A stretch of 64,000 nucleotides of DNA from Hybos culiciformis. Its lineage: Eukaryota > Arthropoda > Insecta > Diptera > Hybotidae. Of the stretch, positions 46,627-58,900 are shown piece after piece. Location of the stretch: NCBI GenBank assembly GCA_964007475.1, contig OZ023273.1, forward strand, positions 21,067,557 through 21,131,556. Direction: 5' to 3'. The stretch's first letter is position 1. The number at the start of each line of letters is the position of its first letter. The notes below the pieces were generated by a model that was not told the DNA's origin, ran no database searches, and saw only the letters and a list, made by a program, of their open reading frames with translations. The translations under genes and the position numbers were made by a program.

Positions 46627-48947
46627 AACATATACATAAAAGCAAGATAAAAGTTATGTTTAGACACTGATTGTGATTAAGATGCCTTAAGGTAAAATAT
46701 TTTAAATGGAAATGTTGATGTTGAGTGGATACTATTTTATTTATGAGGTACTGTTCCATATCTTATTTTTGTATCTATTACACCTAAAACCTAGAACCTA
46801 GAAAGTGTAACAAATAAATGTTTTAGGTTTTTTAAAGATTATGTATACGAAATTTGACCATTCAAGTACCTAAATGAATATATTTACATATAATTTTCAT
46901 TCTAAAATTCAACACGTAGATACATATGTACTTCTGATAGCAATTTAAAAAATGAAATATAGAATATCATAAAATAAGTTCTTTGTGGAAGCCCATTTAA
47001 TGACATATGGATAAAAAATCTGCAGATTTGACGTCTTTTAATTTTAATTTCACACATTAAATTTTATTTTTGATTTGATTAACTTTAACTTTTGGCTAGA
47101 AAATTAAAGAGAAGGATGGTTTAGATTTGTACTATACGTTTAACATTAATACACAAATCAAAAAAAACTGTTGAACTAATTAAAATGATAAAAAAAGAAA
47201 ATTAAACTTTTGATAGGGCACCTTGAAAATTAATTCAATTGTCATATACTATTTTTAAAAAAGTACAAAATAATTTATAACAATGAAAATATGATTTTTT
47301 TTCGCGCGACCTTTTGTCCTGTTTCTTTTTTCTTTTTTTTTTTTGAATCTAAGGATCTTTATTTGTAGTGAATAGTCATCATAATAATAAAATTTATAAT
47401 ATGAAAAAGTGAAAAATGCTTGTATGTACAGTACATAATGTACAATTGTACATATTTAAAAGTAGAGAGTATTATTACCTTTATAATAAATTGCAATAAA
47501 GATATCTTTTTTTTTTTTCTTTTCTTTGTTTACCTCCCTTTATAGGTAGACTTAATTCCTCTGAGGCCCTATAAGCATTTCCAACAGCAATTCTTTTTTT
47601 TTTTTTTTTTTAAATATATGTATACAATTAAAGAAATTTAAATTTCATAACCCAAAAAATAATAATAACAAAATTTTTCTGAACTAAAGCACCATGCCCT
47701 GAAGAATCAGAATAAATCAATAAGATTTTGAATCTTCGAAGGATGTGAAAATTTTCATCTATATAAAAATTTTGAAGCTCATATTATAATTTGCTAAACT
47801 ATTTCAAACAATTTGACAATAAACACCATAAAAGTAAACCTGATTTATTTAAAGATTTTATTTTTATTTTGAATAAAGTTATTTTTAATTAGATGTTAAT
47901 TTTATTAATCAATAATTTGTTAATAATTTCATAGTGGTACTAAGATAAAATTACTTTTCAGATAAATTGTAAAAACATTTAGTGCTTATCGAACAACAAT
48001 TAACATTTTTTCGTAGTACCCAATATGAAGATTATTAACAAATAATTGATTAATGAATATAGTTAAAAACTAATAAAAAATATTGATATTTTATGTATGT
48101 ATGTATATATAGTAAAAAGAAGAAGCACGCATTAGAGCAAACCCATTTTAAAATAAAATTAGAATCATTATTTTGTAGGTAAAGGATCACCATAAGGCTT
48201 TTTTAAAGCAAAAAAAAAAAACACAAAGTATAAAATATATGAATTTATTAAAGAACTAAAATAGAATTTTCCACACAAAAAGAAAATAAAAAAAATAAAA
48301 ATCTGCAAATAGAAAAGAAGTGAATAACAAAGAAATAGTGCAAGCATTATTATATTTAGAAAGATATGCATTTTGAAAAAAAAAAAAAAATAAATAATAC
48401 CTAGCAAAAAAAATAAAATAGGATATATCCTCTAGTCTAGAGAGACTGAAATAAAATTGGCTTTTTTATTGACTGGTTTCTTCAAATTTTTTTTTTTTTC
48501 GTTTCGAAATAAATTATTATTTTTTTCTTTTTCAAATATCAACAGATTTTTTTTTCTAAAATATTGAATTTTATTTTTTATTGTGTATCTAAATCCTCTT
48601 ACGATGAAACTTATTTTCAAGAGAGTATTAACCAATTCAATTCCTTTTGGTATTTTTTAATACGATACAAATTTAATAATATTCTTAGAAAAAAAAAATT
48701 ATTCTTTTCAAAATTGACATTACAAAAAATATTGGAAAAAATATAAGTAGTCGTACATGTGCCAAATTCCTTGCTTAAAATTAATTGAATTCGAGAAAAA
48801 TTATTTTTTTTATTTTAAGTCCATCAGAAGTGTTAGTGATCAGCTGCGGTCATTTCAGACCGGTCAATTAAATTTCTATTTAATTTTAAAGTATATTCAA
48901 AAAACTAATTATAATTTAATTTATAAAATTTGCAATTGCGTATAGAT
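46627..48947. other. Mostly gene-free, one short foldback
   Basis: Contains a foldback at about 47901-48057 (TAATCAATAATTTGTTAATA pairing with TATTAACAAATAATTGATTA, arms of about 40 bp). A GC-richer patch at 47534-47592 could be an exon and is discussed as a finding. The rest is A+T-rich simple sequence. Confidence 0.5.
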
Positions 48948-49459
48948 TAAAGTGACCAGATTTCTATTGAGTCAAGGTGGTACAGCGGGTGTAAAAATTG
49001 TAAACATATATATTTTAAATTTTTATAATCCATATTTATTTTAAATAGAAAAAAAAAAAGAATTATTTTAAATAACTACATAAATAAAAAAAATATTGTC
49101 AACAATTCATCTGACTAAAATAATATAATAAAAACTTACAAATGCAGCTTACAAATATTTTTCGGCAGAATTTTTTTTTTTTTTTTGAAGCTCAATGTTT
49201 TTTATAATATTTGAGTCAAATGTATCACAATATTCACAATCTTTTGTAAAATTGGTTTTTACAATAAGCATAGCTTTTAATGTTTCGATTGTTAATTGTG
49301 TTATTCGAGAGCTCCATATGTAATGTTCACTAAAGCAATATGGCTAGAAAATGAGCTGGCGGGGAAAATGTGGTACAAAATGTGGTACAAAGGGCAATGT
49401 TGGACGCTTGCTTAAAAAGTGAGACTGTACCACGTAATGTGGTACGTATGGTCACATAA
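48948..49459 (-). mobile_element. Internally deleted hAT element with 8-bp duplication
   Basis: Exact 8-bp direct repeats GTATAGAT (48940-48947, 49460-49467) flank a 512-bp element with short inverted ends TAAAGTGACCA and TGGTCACATAA and subterminal GTGGTAC repeats. It retains a piece of transposase on the - strand (49316-49185), so the element's 3' end is on the left. Most of the transposase gene is deleted. The exact duplication shows that it moved as a unit after losing its coding region. Confidence 0.88.
49185..49316 (-). pseudogene. hAT transposase C-terminal remnant
   Basis: The - strand frame reads SSRITQLTIETLKAMLIVK, then TNFTKDCEYCDTF, and ends at a T-run frameshift. The order L-T-x-E-x-L-K-A-M-L-x-V-K followed by N-F is the signature of the C-terminal end of hAT transposases, from established family knowledge recalled rather than searched. 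It lies inside the deleted element at 48948-49459 and has no start codon or catalytic region. Confidence 0.75.
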
Positions 49460-49467
49460 GTATAGAT

Positions 49468-52400
49468 AGAATATTCTTAGGTGTTATATTTTAAAAATTA
49501 AATGCTGCGATGAGATTTAAACATTAACTTACTTATAAGTGGCAAAAAAAAAGGTAAAATGTATCCAATTAATGCACATGAATGAATTAAAATTTACATT
49601 TTGTGATAGAATTTCTTTTACTTTATTTAAGACAGGTTTATCGAAACTGTTGAATAAAGGTTACTTCTTTGTTAATTATTTTGAATTGTGGTACAATGGC
49701 AATTGTGAAGCCGGCTCAGTGTAACTCAACATATCATATATTTTGTTTTGAAATATTTTCCTTATTAAATAATTTTTTAGTATGATTATTCGAATTGATG
49801 GATTTTCAATATACTCTTAACGGTATTCATTCTACAAAAATAACGGTATAAATTTATGTGAGGAACTTTTAAGCTTTTTTAGACCAGTCTATGATGTCAT
49901 AGTTTTTGAGCTTTTGTTGACACATGATGACATATCACAACTTTTGTATATTTTTCAGAAAGCATTCTTAATGATATAATTTGTTCTTTTTTATCTTATG
50001 ATAAAGTCCTTTGTTGTCTATAGAAAAAGGATAAAGTTTTTAAACAAAAAAATCTGTGAAAAAGAAATTTTATTATAAATTATGAGCTTACACACATGTA
50101 CGTGTCGTTTTTTAGTAATATAACTTGTTACCGCATTATAAATCTATCTATTTATGTCAAATTGAATTTAGTTGTGCTAAATTTAATTATTTAAATCTTT
50201 AAAATATCTGGAGTTAACTCTTTAAAAGTTAATAATGAAAATATCCAACTGATTTATTTAGAAAATTATGCATATTAGATCAAAAAAATTTATTATTTTT
50301 GTGTTGTTTAAATGCACAGAAAGTAAATTTCCATATCATCATAAGATACCAGGTATAATATCTACGTAAAAACCTATTTTAATCTTTTATCTGCTTTCTA
50401 CGTACTGAAAAACTGAATTATTAATTTAATATCTTACAAAAAAAGACACAATAATTTATTTCACAGGTGTTTATAATCTTGTACAGCTCGCTGTCTGGCA
50501 AAAAAAAAATAAATAATTTTTTTTTTTATGTTAACTAGATATTATGTACATATCATATCTATAGAAATCGAAAATCGAGCACATTTTTAATTTGTTTATA
50601 TTTTCAAAAAAAATAATAAGATACAATATACATTTAAATACTACAAAAATATACATAGAAAAAACCAACAAAACTAAATCAACTAAGAGTGTTTCATTCC
50701 AGTACGTTTACAAAAGTAAAATAATAAAGTTGAGAGAATTATTATATTTTTTTATTGAGTTCAATGTGAAGTGTGTAATGGTAGTACAGTCAGATTACGA
50801 TTACTAAATATACAATCAAAACTTAGGAAGAACCGAAGAATTTACAAATGCTACTTTTTCAATGAAATTCTGAATTAATTGAATTATTATTTTCGCAATT
50901 TCGGTTTTTCAGCGATGGTTCCATAAATTTTATCTTTTTCCTTTAAAAATGTTTTCATCTCTGTTTTATTTTTATATTAACTTTTTCTTGGTAAATATCA
51001 CACAAACTTTTTTTTTTCAATGTTTAGTACATACTTTACTTTATGTCCGACACAAATTTTTTTTTTATATATTTTAGAGCGTTCCCAGATATTTTCTAAA
51101 ACCTTTTGTCCTTGAATTTGAATGAAAGGAATTTTTTTAGGTTTTTCATACCTAGTTTCTAGTTTTTAATCGTTTGTATTATTTTTATTTATTTTTTCAT
51201 TAAACCTAGAATAGTATCTAGTATCTAGTAGTGCTAAAGTTTGTAATTTAAAGGTTCTGAATATAAAGAAATGATTATTATTATTATTATTATTATTTAA
51301 TATTTAAGTTTTTTTTATATGATAATGAACATAGAATTTTAAATGATGAACTTTTTATCGAAGTTTTGGATGACAATTCGCCATTGCAAAAATCCATTGG
51401 AAATTTTAATGATTTTTATGATTAGATTATACAGGGTTCTGTCTGTATAATACTATTTCTCTCTTCATCTCTCATTTTTCTCTCATACATAAAATTTTAA
51501 ATAAAATTAATGGATAAAATGGAACACTCAATATGACTCACAGTGTTTCCCAACCGGATTTTTTTTCATTTTTACTTTTGTCTGATTTTTGTTGTTATTT
51601 TTCAATACTATTTATAACGCAAAAATATTAAATACATGTATCTACCTATACCTAAATAAAATAACATAGTCAGTAAGTTTTTTTTTTTTGTTTCTTCTTT
51701 AATTTCATTTCAACAGATAGAGAATTTATAATATACTATTCTCATTCATTCAGTTTACAATCGTCTCCAAGATAATATTGACGCAATATCGGATCTAGAT
51801 ATAATAAGAATTTAACGTGGATAATAAAAAAAAAATTTTTTTTAATTCTTTGAAATAATAAATATTTTCACTTTTTTTTGGTTTTAATTTAACTTAAAAT
51901 TATAAAATTCAATTTAATTTTTATTAAATTTTTTTTTTTCAATTACTTTATACCCAACTTGTGAATTGTTGATAATAATAAAATAAATCAATAGCCTAAG
52001 TATTAATGATTATATGTTTTTAATTAATTTAATGGCAAAAAGATTTTATCGACCTAATTAAAAGCATAACGAAAAAAAAAAAAAAGTTATATGCCTACCT
52101 AACATAAATAAATACAAAAAAAAATTTCTTGGAAAAGAATAATTACAATTTTTTTTTTTCTCTTTATATTTTCATAACAAAGTAATTTCAATTCGAGAGA
52201 AAAGAATATAAAAAAAAAATAAATTTTAAATGAAAAATAGAAAAGAAAAATTTCCCAGAAAAATTTCGCAAAAAAAATAATAAGTTTTTTTTTATGCCAA
52301 AAAAAAAAAGATATATCATAATTTTAAATTGAGGGAAAAAATCCAAACTAGAGTGGTGCAAAGAAATAAATTTTGATTTCAATAATAAAAGAGCCAAATG

Positions 52401-52645
52401 TCATGTGCCAAAATAAATTAAATAAAAAGCCAATTTGACTTTATCAAAAATATAAAAACAATAATATTAATAATAATTAAAAAAAAAATAAATCTAACTT
52501 CCATTCAAAATTAAAACAATAATAATAATTAAAAAAAAAAATTCAATTTAAATAATATTACATTTAAAAAATTTAATTTACCTACCTACCAATTTTTGAT
52601 TTTTATTTTGTGATAATAAATTTAATTAAAATAAATAAATCAATA
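49468..52645. other. Gene-free stretch upstream of the Ig-like gene
   Basis: A+T-rich. (ATT)n microsatellite at 51273-51298. The last kilobase before 52646, with many A-runs and CAATAATAATAATT strings, may include promoter and 5' UTR of the Ig-like gene, but I cannot place a transcription start. Confidence 0.45.
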
Positions 52646-52944
52646 ATGGCATTTAAAAAGCAATTAATTTCAAATTTTTTTAATAAAATTTCTTTTAAAT
52701 TTATTATATTAATATTTTTAATAGAATTTGTTAAAACAAATGAATTACAACAACAACAACAACAACAACAGCAAGCGCAACAACAAAAAGATTATTGTTC
52801 AACAAATTTATTTAATAAAAATTCTAATCATGATGGAAATTATATGAAATTTAGTAAAGAAATTTTAAGCAATGAATATGCCGTACTGGAAGGAGGCTCA
52901 AAACGATTACATTGCTGTGCAAAAGGTTATCGAACAATCGAATG
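52646..52944 (+). CDS. First coding exon of a secreted or membrane Ig-like protein (partial)
   Basis: Open from an ATG at 52646 (an in-frame alternative lies at 52610) to a strong donor, TG|GTAAGT, splitting a Trp codon in phase 2. The N-terminus has a hydrophobic stretch (FKFIILIFLIEFV, about residues 17-29) expected to be a signal peptide. A glutamine tract (about residues 35-47) follows, then YCSTNLF. The exon ends VLEGGSKRLHCCAKGYRTIE-W. A cysteine followed about ten residues later by Trp in a GYRTIEW context is the B- to C-strand arrangement of immunoglobulin domains, so the next exon should begin with the rest of the C strand. I saw no convincing second exon to the right. Either it lies beyond the window after more than 11 kb of intron or I missed it. 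The specific family is unknown. Confidence 0.7.
52748..52788 (+). repeat. CAA/CAG trinucleotide tract encoding polyglutamine
   Basis: CAA units with single CAG and GCG interruptions encode nine Gln, Ala, then three Gln, just after the signal peptide of the Ig-like protein. It is in frame and would vary in length without frameshift. Confidence 0.85.
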
Positions 52945-55704
52945 GTAAGTTAAATATTCTTTTTTCTGCGATTTATATTGTTTTTCTACATTTTTATTAT
53001 GGATATATTTTTTAAAATGTGTCAAAAATACCGAAATATAAAATCTTCATCATTTTATATACGTAAATAACTTTATATTGTATGCATTGTAATAGGTGCC
53101 TACCTAATTACTACAAAATTTTAAATTTGTATAGATTAATTAAAACTGCCCCAATTCAACATGACTTTTTCGTTTACGTTAACGATTTTTCTGCATAAAC
53201 TGCTGAAATTATACATAAAATATATTTACACTGAAAATCGCATCATTATCTTATTATTATTTCTGTCTTTTTTCAATTAAATATTCAATAATATACTTAT
53301 ATATTAGTATTCTTTAACTTTAATAAACAATAGTCGTTAGCTCACTTTGCTGATATCCTATTTCATAATTCTAGTTTTCAATATTTATTGTCAAATGACG
53401 TGAAGAGTTTTTTTTGTTTATTATTTGCTATTTCAAAAATTATATAACTAGTATAATAAATGTAATAACATTATACACTAGTATACACTTACTACTTATA
53501 CAACTCTACGTTACTAAATTTTTCTTTATATTACTTATTATCAATATTGTATTATATTATTATTTACTACAGGTTTATTTATATTCAAGTTTATTAATTA
53601 TTTATGCATAATAAAGGTATATTAAATAAATGTACTTACCTATAATTTTCTTTTAACATTATACATATTTATAAAATTTCAAAGATTTATTAACATAAAT
53701 ATTGTAGAATAGTATAAGTAAGTGAAGTGACTAATACCTTTCGGATTTTCTTCTTTTTTTTTACCAAAATATTATAATCAATAATTATTTAATTTAAATT
53801 TAAAATCTTAAAAACTAACAACACCACTGAAACCGTATTTTATTATTTTGTATACAACAAATTTATATATTTTTTTTAGAAATTTGTAAATTTTGTAAAT
53901 TTGACACATTTTTTATTTTTCAACTTCTTAAAATAACTTCCTTTATTATTCCTCAATGAAATTTAATAGATATTATTGAATCTCTGAAAATTTTCTCGGA
54001 TTGTCCAATCCGACTTGCAATCCTAGAAATTTTGTTATATGAAAGTTTTAGTTTAGACATCGTTCATATGATTTGTTCCAATTCGCTTTTAATCCCTTTG
54101 TGTAAATGCCTTTTAAGTGGGTTATAAGTGGGTAGGTACCAGAAATATACAGTGGGTAACAAAAATATAGAATTAAAAATATTGAATACATTTTTTTTTG
54201 AACAAAAATAGCATAATAACTTATAGATAGTCAGTCAAGAAACCTCATTTTAACATTCATATATAAACTCAAAAAATATTCAACAAAAAAATTCTGCATT
54301 TTAAATTAAATTTTGATACAAAATACGTCATAAAATAATAAAAATAATCAAATACAATATAATAATAAGTAAACTTTGTATTTATTTTCCTTTAAACTCC
54401 AACTAAATGATGAGTATATACTTATTATTGAAGCTTTCTTTCAGTATTGATCGTCATTTGTATACTCTAGCTACCTACAGTAATATTATTTGCGAATGTA
54501 TTGGAAGTATTTTACAGTAGGATTGAGATTTTTAGAAGATTATTATATGAATTTCAAATTTGAAAAATCGCAATTCAGTACGACTTTGATCTGACAAACT
54601 ACAAAAAACCAAACAAAAAAAAAACATTTCTTCAATAATATTTTGTGATATTCTCAAATCAAAGTCAGAAGATCAATAATTATTCTCAGAATAAAAAAAT
54701 TTCCAAAGAAAATTAAGATTTTACTCATATACGATATACATAATGCATATACAATATACATATATACTTAAGTACAATGTTTTACTTTTAATTGGTTTTT
54801 TTATTTTTATTTATATAATTTCTATGTAGCATAGATTATGTAATAACCTATGATGCACACATTAAAATAAATATCCCTGTAAATATCCTTCAGAATAGAA
54901 ATTAGTTTTCAGATTATGGCGCTTAAATTTAAATAAATAGGAATATCCCTATGAAGAGTTTATTATTTATATAACAAAAAATTACGAATTACATTAAATT
55001 GAATGATAATTTGCAATGAGATATGGTTAAGATGGCAAAAAAATAATTGAAAAATCCAGATCTACCCCAGTATGTTATCAAAGAATTTTGTGTTATGTTT
55101 ATGAATTATGTACATAAAATATTTTATTCAATAAAATTTTATATTTTTGTTTTTAATTTATAAATTTTGTTTTTTTGAAAATCTGCCTGCCCTATCTAGA
55201 CTAATCTTTATTAATAACAGATATGGATAGTCTTTAGTTCATACAAAAATCCCATAGAAAATAGCACCTTACGAATTTTCCAATTTTTCGGGCAGATTTT
55301 TCAATCTATTTTCCCTAATAAACTTACTTGAGCTATTAGGAACATTTAAAAAAAATTGTCAAATCGGTCCAGCCGTTCATAAGTTATGAGCTTACCATAC
55401 AGCAATTAATTTTATTTATTTAATTTTATTTATTTACATAGGTTTATTATAATTTTTATTAAATTTGTTTCACAAGTAAATATCAGCTATTCGAGTATAA
55501 AAGTTATCCAACAAGTACATCTGTAAAAATTTGTTTAAACGAAAATTTTAGTCATAATTTTGTTTGATTCCTTTTTAAAAGTAACAAAAATAAAACACAT
55601 ATTTTTTACATTTATTTTTTTCCATCTTATTAAATTATATAATTCCAGGAAAAATAAATCACAAACAGATATTAGGTTTTCTGTTGTTACACTTACACAT
55701 ATCG
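52945..55704. other. Probable intron 1 of the Ig-like gene, left part
   Basis: No exon found. A diverged repeat-like block at about 55180-55400 contains AAATCGGTCCAGCCGTTCAT and AAGTTATGAGC, a motif string common in dispersed arthropod repeats and partly shared with 43700-43740. A hairpin CGGATTGTCCAATCCG lies near 53997-54012. Confidence 0.45.
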
Positions 55705-55904
55705 NNNNNNNNNNNNNNNNNNNNNNNNNNNNNNNNNNNNNNNNNNNNNNNNNNNNNNNNNNNNNNNNNNNNNNNNNNNNNNNNNNNNNNNNNNNNNNNN
55801 NNNNNNNNNNNNNNNNNNNNNNNNNNNNNNNNNNNNNNNNNNNNNNNNNNNNNNNNNNNNNNNNNNNNNNNNNNNNNNNNNNNNNNNNNNNNNNNNNNNN
55901 NNNN
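55705..55904. other. Assembly gap, exactly 200 N
   Basis: A run of 200 N, a round placeholder length rather than a measured gap. The 12 bases TTACACATATCG lie immediately on both sides (55693-55704, 55905-55916), followed on the right by an (AT)n run (about 55934-55958). Frames reported across it are meaningless. Confidence 0.97.
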
Positions 55905-55916
55905 TTACACATATCG

Positions 55917-55927
55917 ATATATATTTA

Positions 55928-55958
<31 letters not shown>

Positions 55959-58900
55959 TTTTACTTTTATATTAAAATTCATCGGAAAATTTTCCTTTCA
56001 TTATGAAATTGTATTTATATAAGTATACAATGTGAATAAGTACATCTATCCAGTTAGATATGCTCTTACTTAATTTTGTCAAAAATATAAGGCATATATA
56101 TATTCAGTGATGTCAACTGCTCCGTCTCTACCGCTTATTTTGGAAACACACTTTTAACTGTTAAGAGTCTTAATTTTTTTTTTGAGTATTTTTGTGTATC
56201 AAAGTTATTGATTTAAATAATTTAATAAAATGTTACAGGTATATAGTATGTAATATTTATATAAAAGTAGGTAGATCATATAAAAATACATATTTATGTA
56301 AATGTTATTGCCAAGGAGGAAACATTGTTACAGTAATTTTTGTATACACTTACTTTTAAAAATATAAACACTACATTAGTATGTTACACTTGAATAGATT
56401 CACTCAAAACAAACATGTTTCTCACGTTTTTGTATGGTTTCTGTTTTATTTTATTATATATTTTTTCAATTGTAAATAAACCTAGAACCAGACGATATTT
56501 GGGGTGAAATTAAAAATTTTATTAAACACTGTTTTAGTTTCTGTTTTTGAATATAGATTCGGTTGTTTGTTTTTGTAAGTATTCTGAAATTTTAATTTTT
56601 CTAGAATTGTATGCAAAATGTAAATATTGATGAATGGTACGTAATAAATTCAATAGTTTAAAATAGAAAGAAGGTAAAATTACTAAATCATGTATCTTAT
56701 GCGACAAATTGAACGAATGACAAAATTAGACATTACGTTTTTACGTTTTGTGTTCTGAAAAATTACCGGAGAGCATAAAAAATTGCAATACTATATACGA
56801 AATTCAAAATTTATTCGAAAGTATAGTTCTCATTTAGGGCGTACTTGAGCTTTTCATTCCAATAGTACGCGTACACGCATGCTTTTTACAACCAGTTCAG
56901 AAATATTCCACAACGTCCGCTTTTTCGCTTACTCTGGGAAATTCTTGTTTCATTTCTAATATTTGTATCAAAGTTTTACAATGTTATAAAATTTTATAAA
57001 ACTTCGACAACCAAATATCACATTAAGTTCATTTGTAATTTCAATTAATAAACGAAAAAAGTCTCAAAAAAGTAGTACGTACGCGTTTAAAATTGTTTGA
57101 AGGTGGGAATTGTATAAATAAAAATCTCCGCCTGCGCTCTTAATGTTACAGCTCGAACCGTTAGACGCACTATACGACTAAAGCCTCATGCGGACAAGAG
57201 CTATTATAACAACAGAAATGCATGTGTTTAAATAATTATTTTGACTTCTTGACCCAATGTTTTGTTTTTATCGATATGAATAATTTATAATTCGAAAATT
57301 TGAATAATATTTTAAAATTTGATTAGTTATAGTTATAGATGGCCAAATTAAATAATCAATTTTGTGCATATTAGAAAAATCATTATTAATATTAAGTAGT
57401 ATGAAGTATATATTATTCTATATGTTATCGAATGACTGGAGCATAGTGCATATATATGTAATTGTGCTTTTTAAAATATCAGTTAAAAAAACTGATTAAC
57501 TCTTCATAACAGCATTTGGTATTAATAAAATAATTCAGTAACTCGATTCTGTAAAATCAATAATATACTTATATATACTTGATAATATAATTATAACTAT
57601 TTCCATATAATTAAAGTTAAAACTATTCATTTCTGTTAGCAATAAATTCTTTTTGGAAATGATTGTAGTTTTCATTTTCTGAGCTAAACTTAATTCACAT
57701 ATACTTAACACAATTAAAGTATTTTTCCTTATATGATAATCAACAGAAATTCCTAGAAATTTTAATTAAATACATTTTTCAATTTAATTAAAATGCAATT
57801 ATTACACTCACTTATATTATTATTCCACTAAATGTATTATCCTAATAATAATAACAAATAATAATATAAGTACCTACATACCTACTTATGTAAATATTTT
57901 TTTCAATATTATTGATCTGGCTGCAATAGATTTAACGTTGAAATTTCTATTAGTCAATTAAAAAAATATTATTAGTAATATTTATATTACACTACTTAAT
58001 ACATACATTTGTAATATGTATTAACAAATTGTATACCTACACATATAACTATACGTATATAATATAGTTATACTATGTAGAATTGACATTTTACTTATGA
58101 ATATTCAAATCAAATTAAACAAATTCTTGATTCAAGTCATATGCATATTATCAAATAAGATCTCGACGTAATATACTATAAATACATTACACAAAGTAAA
58201 GTTTTTAATCGTGGAAACTGAATAAAACCTTTAATATCGTCTTAAATTAAACCAGTGAATCTTCATTATAGTTACGAAGAAAACGTGTTAAAAATCACAC
58301 ATTATTTACTTATATTGAAGTTATTATATATTCTTAATACATTAAATTGAGTCCACGTTTTCTGTTTAAAATAAATAAATATACTCGTAAACTGTAAGTA
58401 CATATATCGAATTTGTATAATTGATCAAATAAAAATAAATTAAAATAGTTCCGAAATTATACGGTATTTTGTCACATTAATTATGTGAAATCAATTTAAA
58501 ATTCATTTAAAAATTTAAAAGTATATCATTAATATACCGCTCAATTTTCATTCATTAAGTATTTGAATTTTTTTTTTGTTTAAAACAAAATCAATCAAAA
58601 ACCTATAAAATTTAATACTATATGTAGAATGTACAAATATTTTGGAAAAAAAAATTTGTGCGCCACCGTATATGTACACAGTAAACAACACCTTTATTTT
58701 CCAGTTTGTCTATGAATTTTTTTTTCCTTATTTCGGATTTTTTATTTCCTTTCGGTGTTAAATTTCTTTTTTAGAAGAAAAACAAACAGCAATTCATTTT
58801 TTAAAATTATTTTATTATAAACGATAATGTCTTGAAATTAAGTATGAAGTTAAAAAAATAAAAATTTAAAAACGTTAAATTCTTAAAACTCTAAATTGAA

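Noticed and set aside
46406..46639. 77-codon frame with Gly/Trp-rich peptide
   Set aside because: Runs through the GC-rich foldback element; it is an artefact of the hairpin sequence.
55535..56022. Frames of 112-148 codons around the gap
   Set aside because: Most codons are N.
56835..57100. Inverted ACGCGTAC motifs as a transposon
   Set aside because: The two motif clusters do not pair over more than a few bases, so no terminal repeats could be defined.
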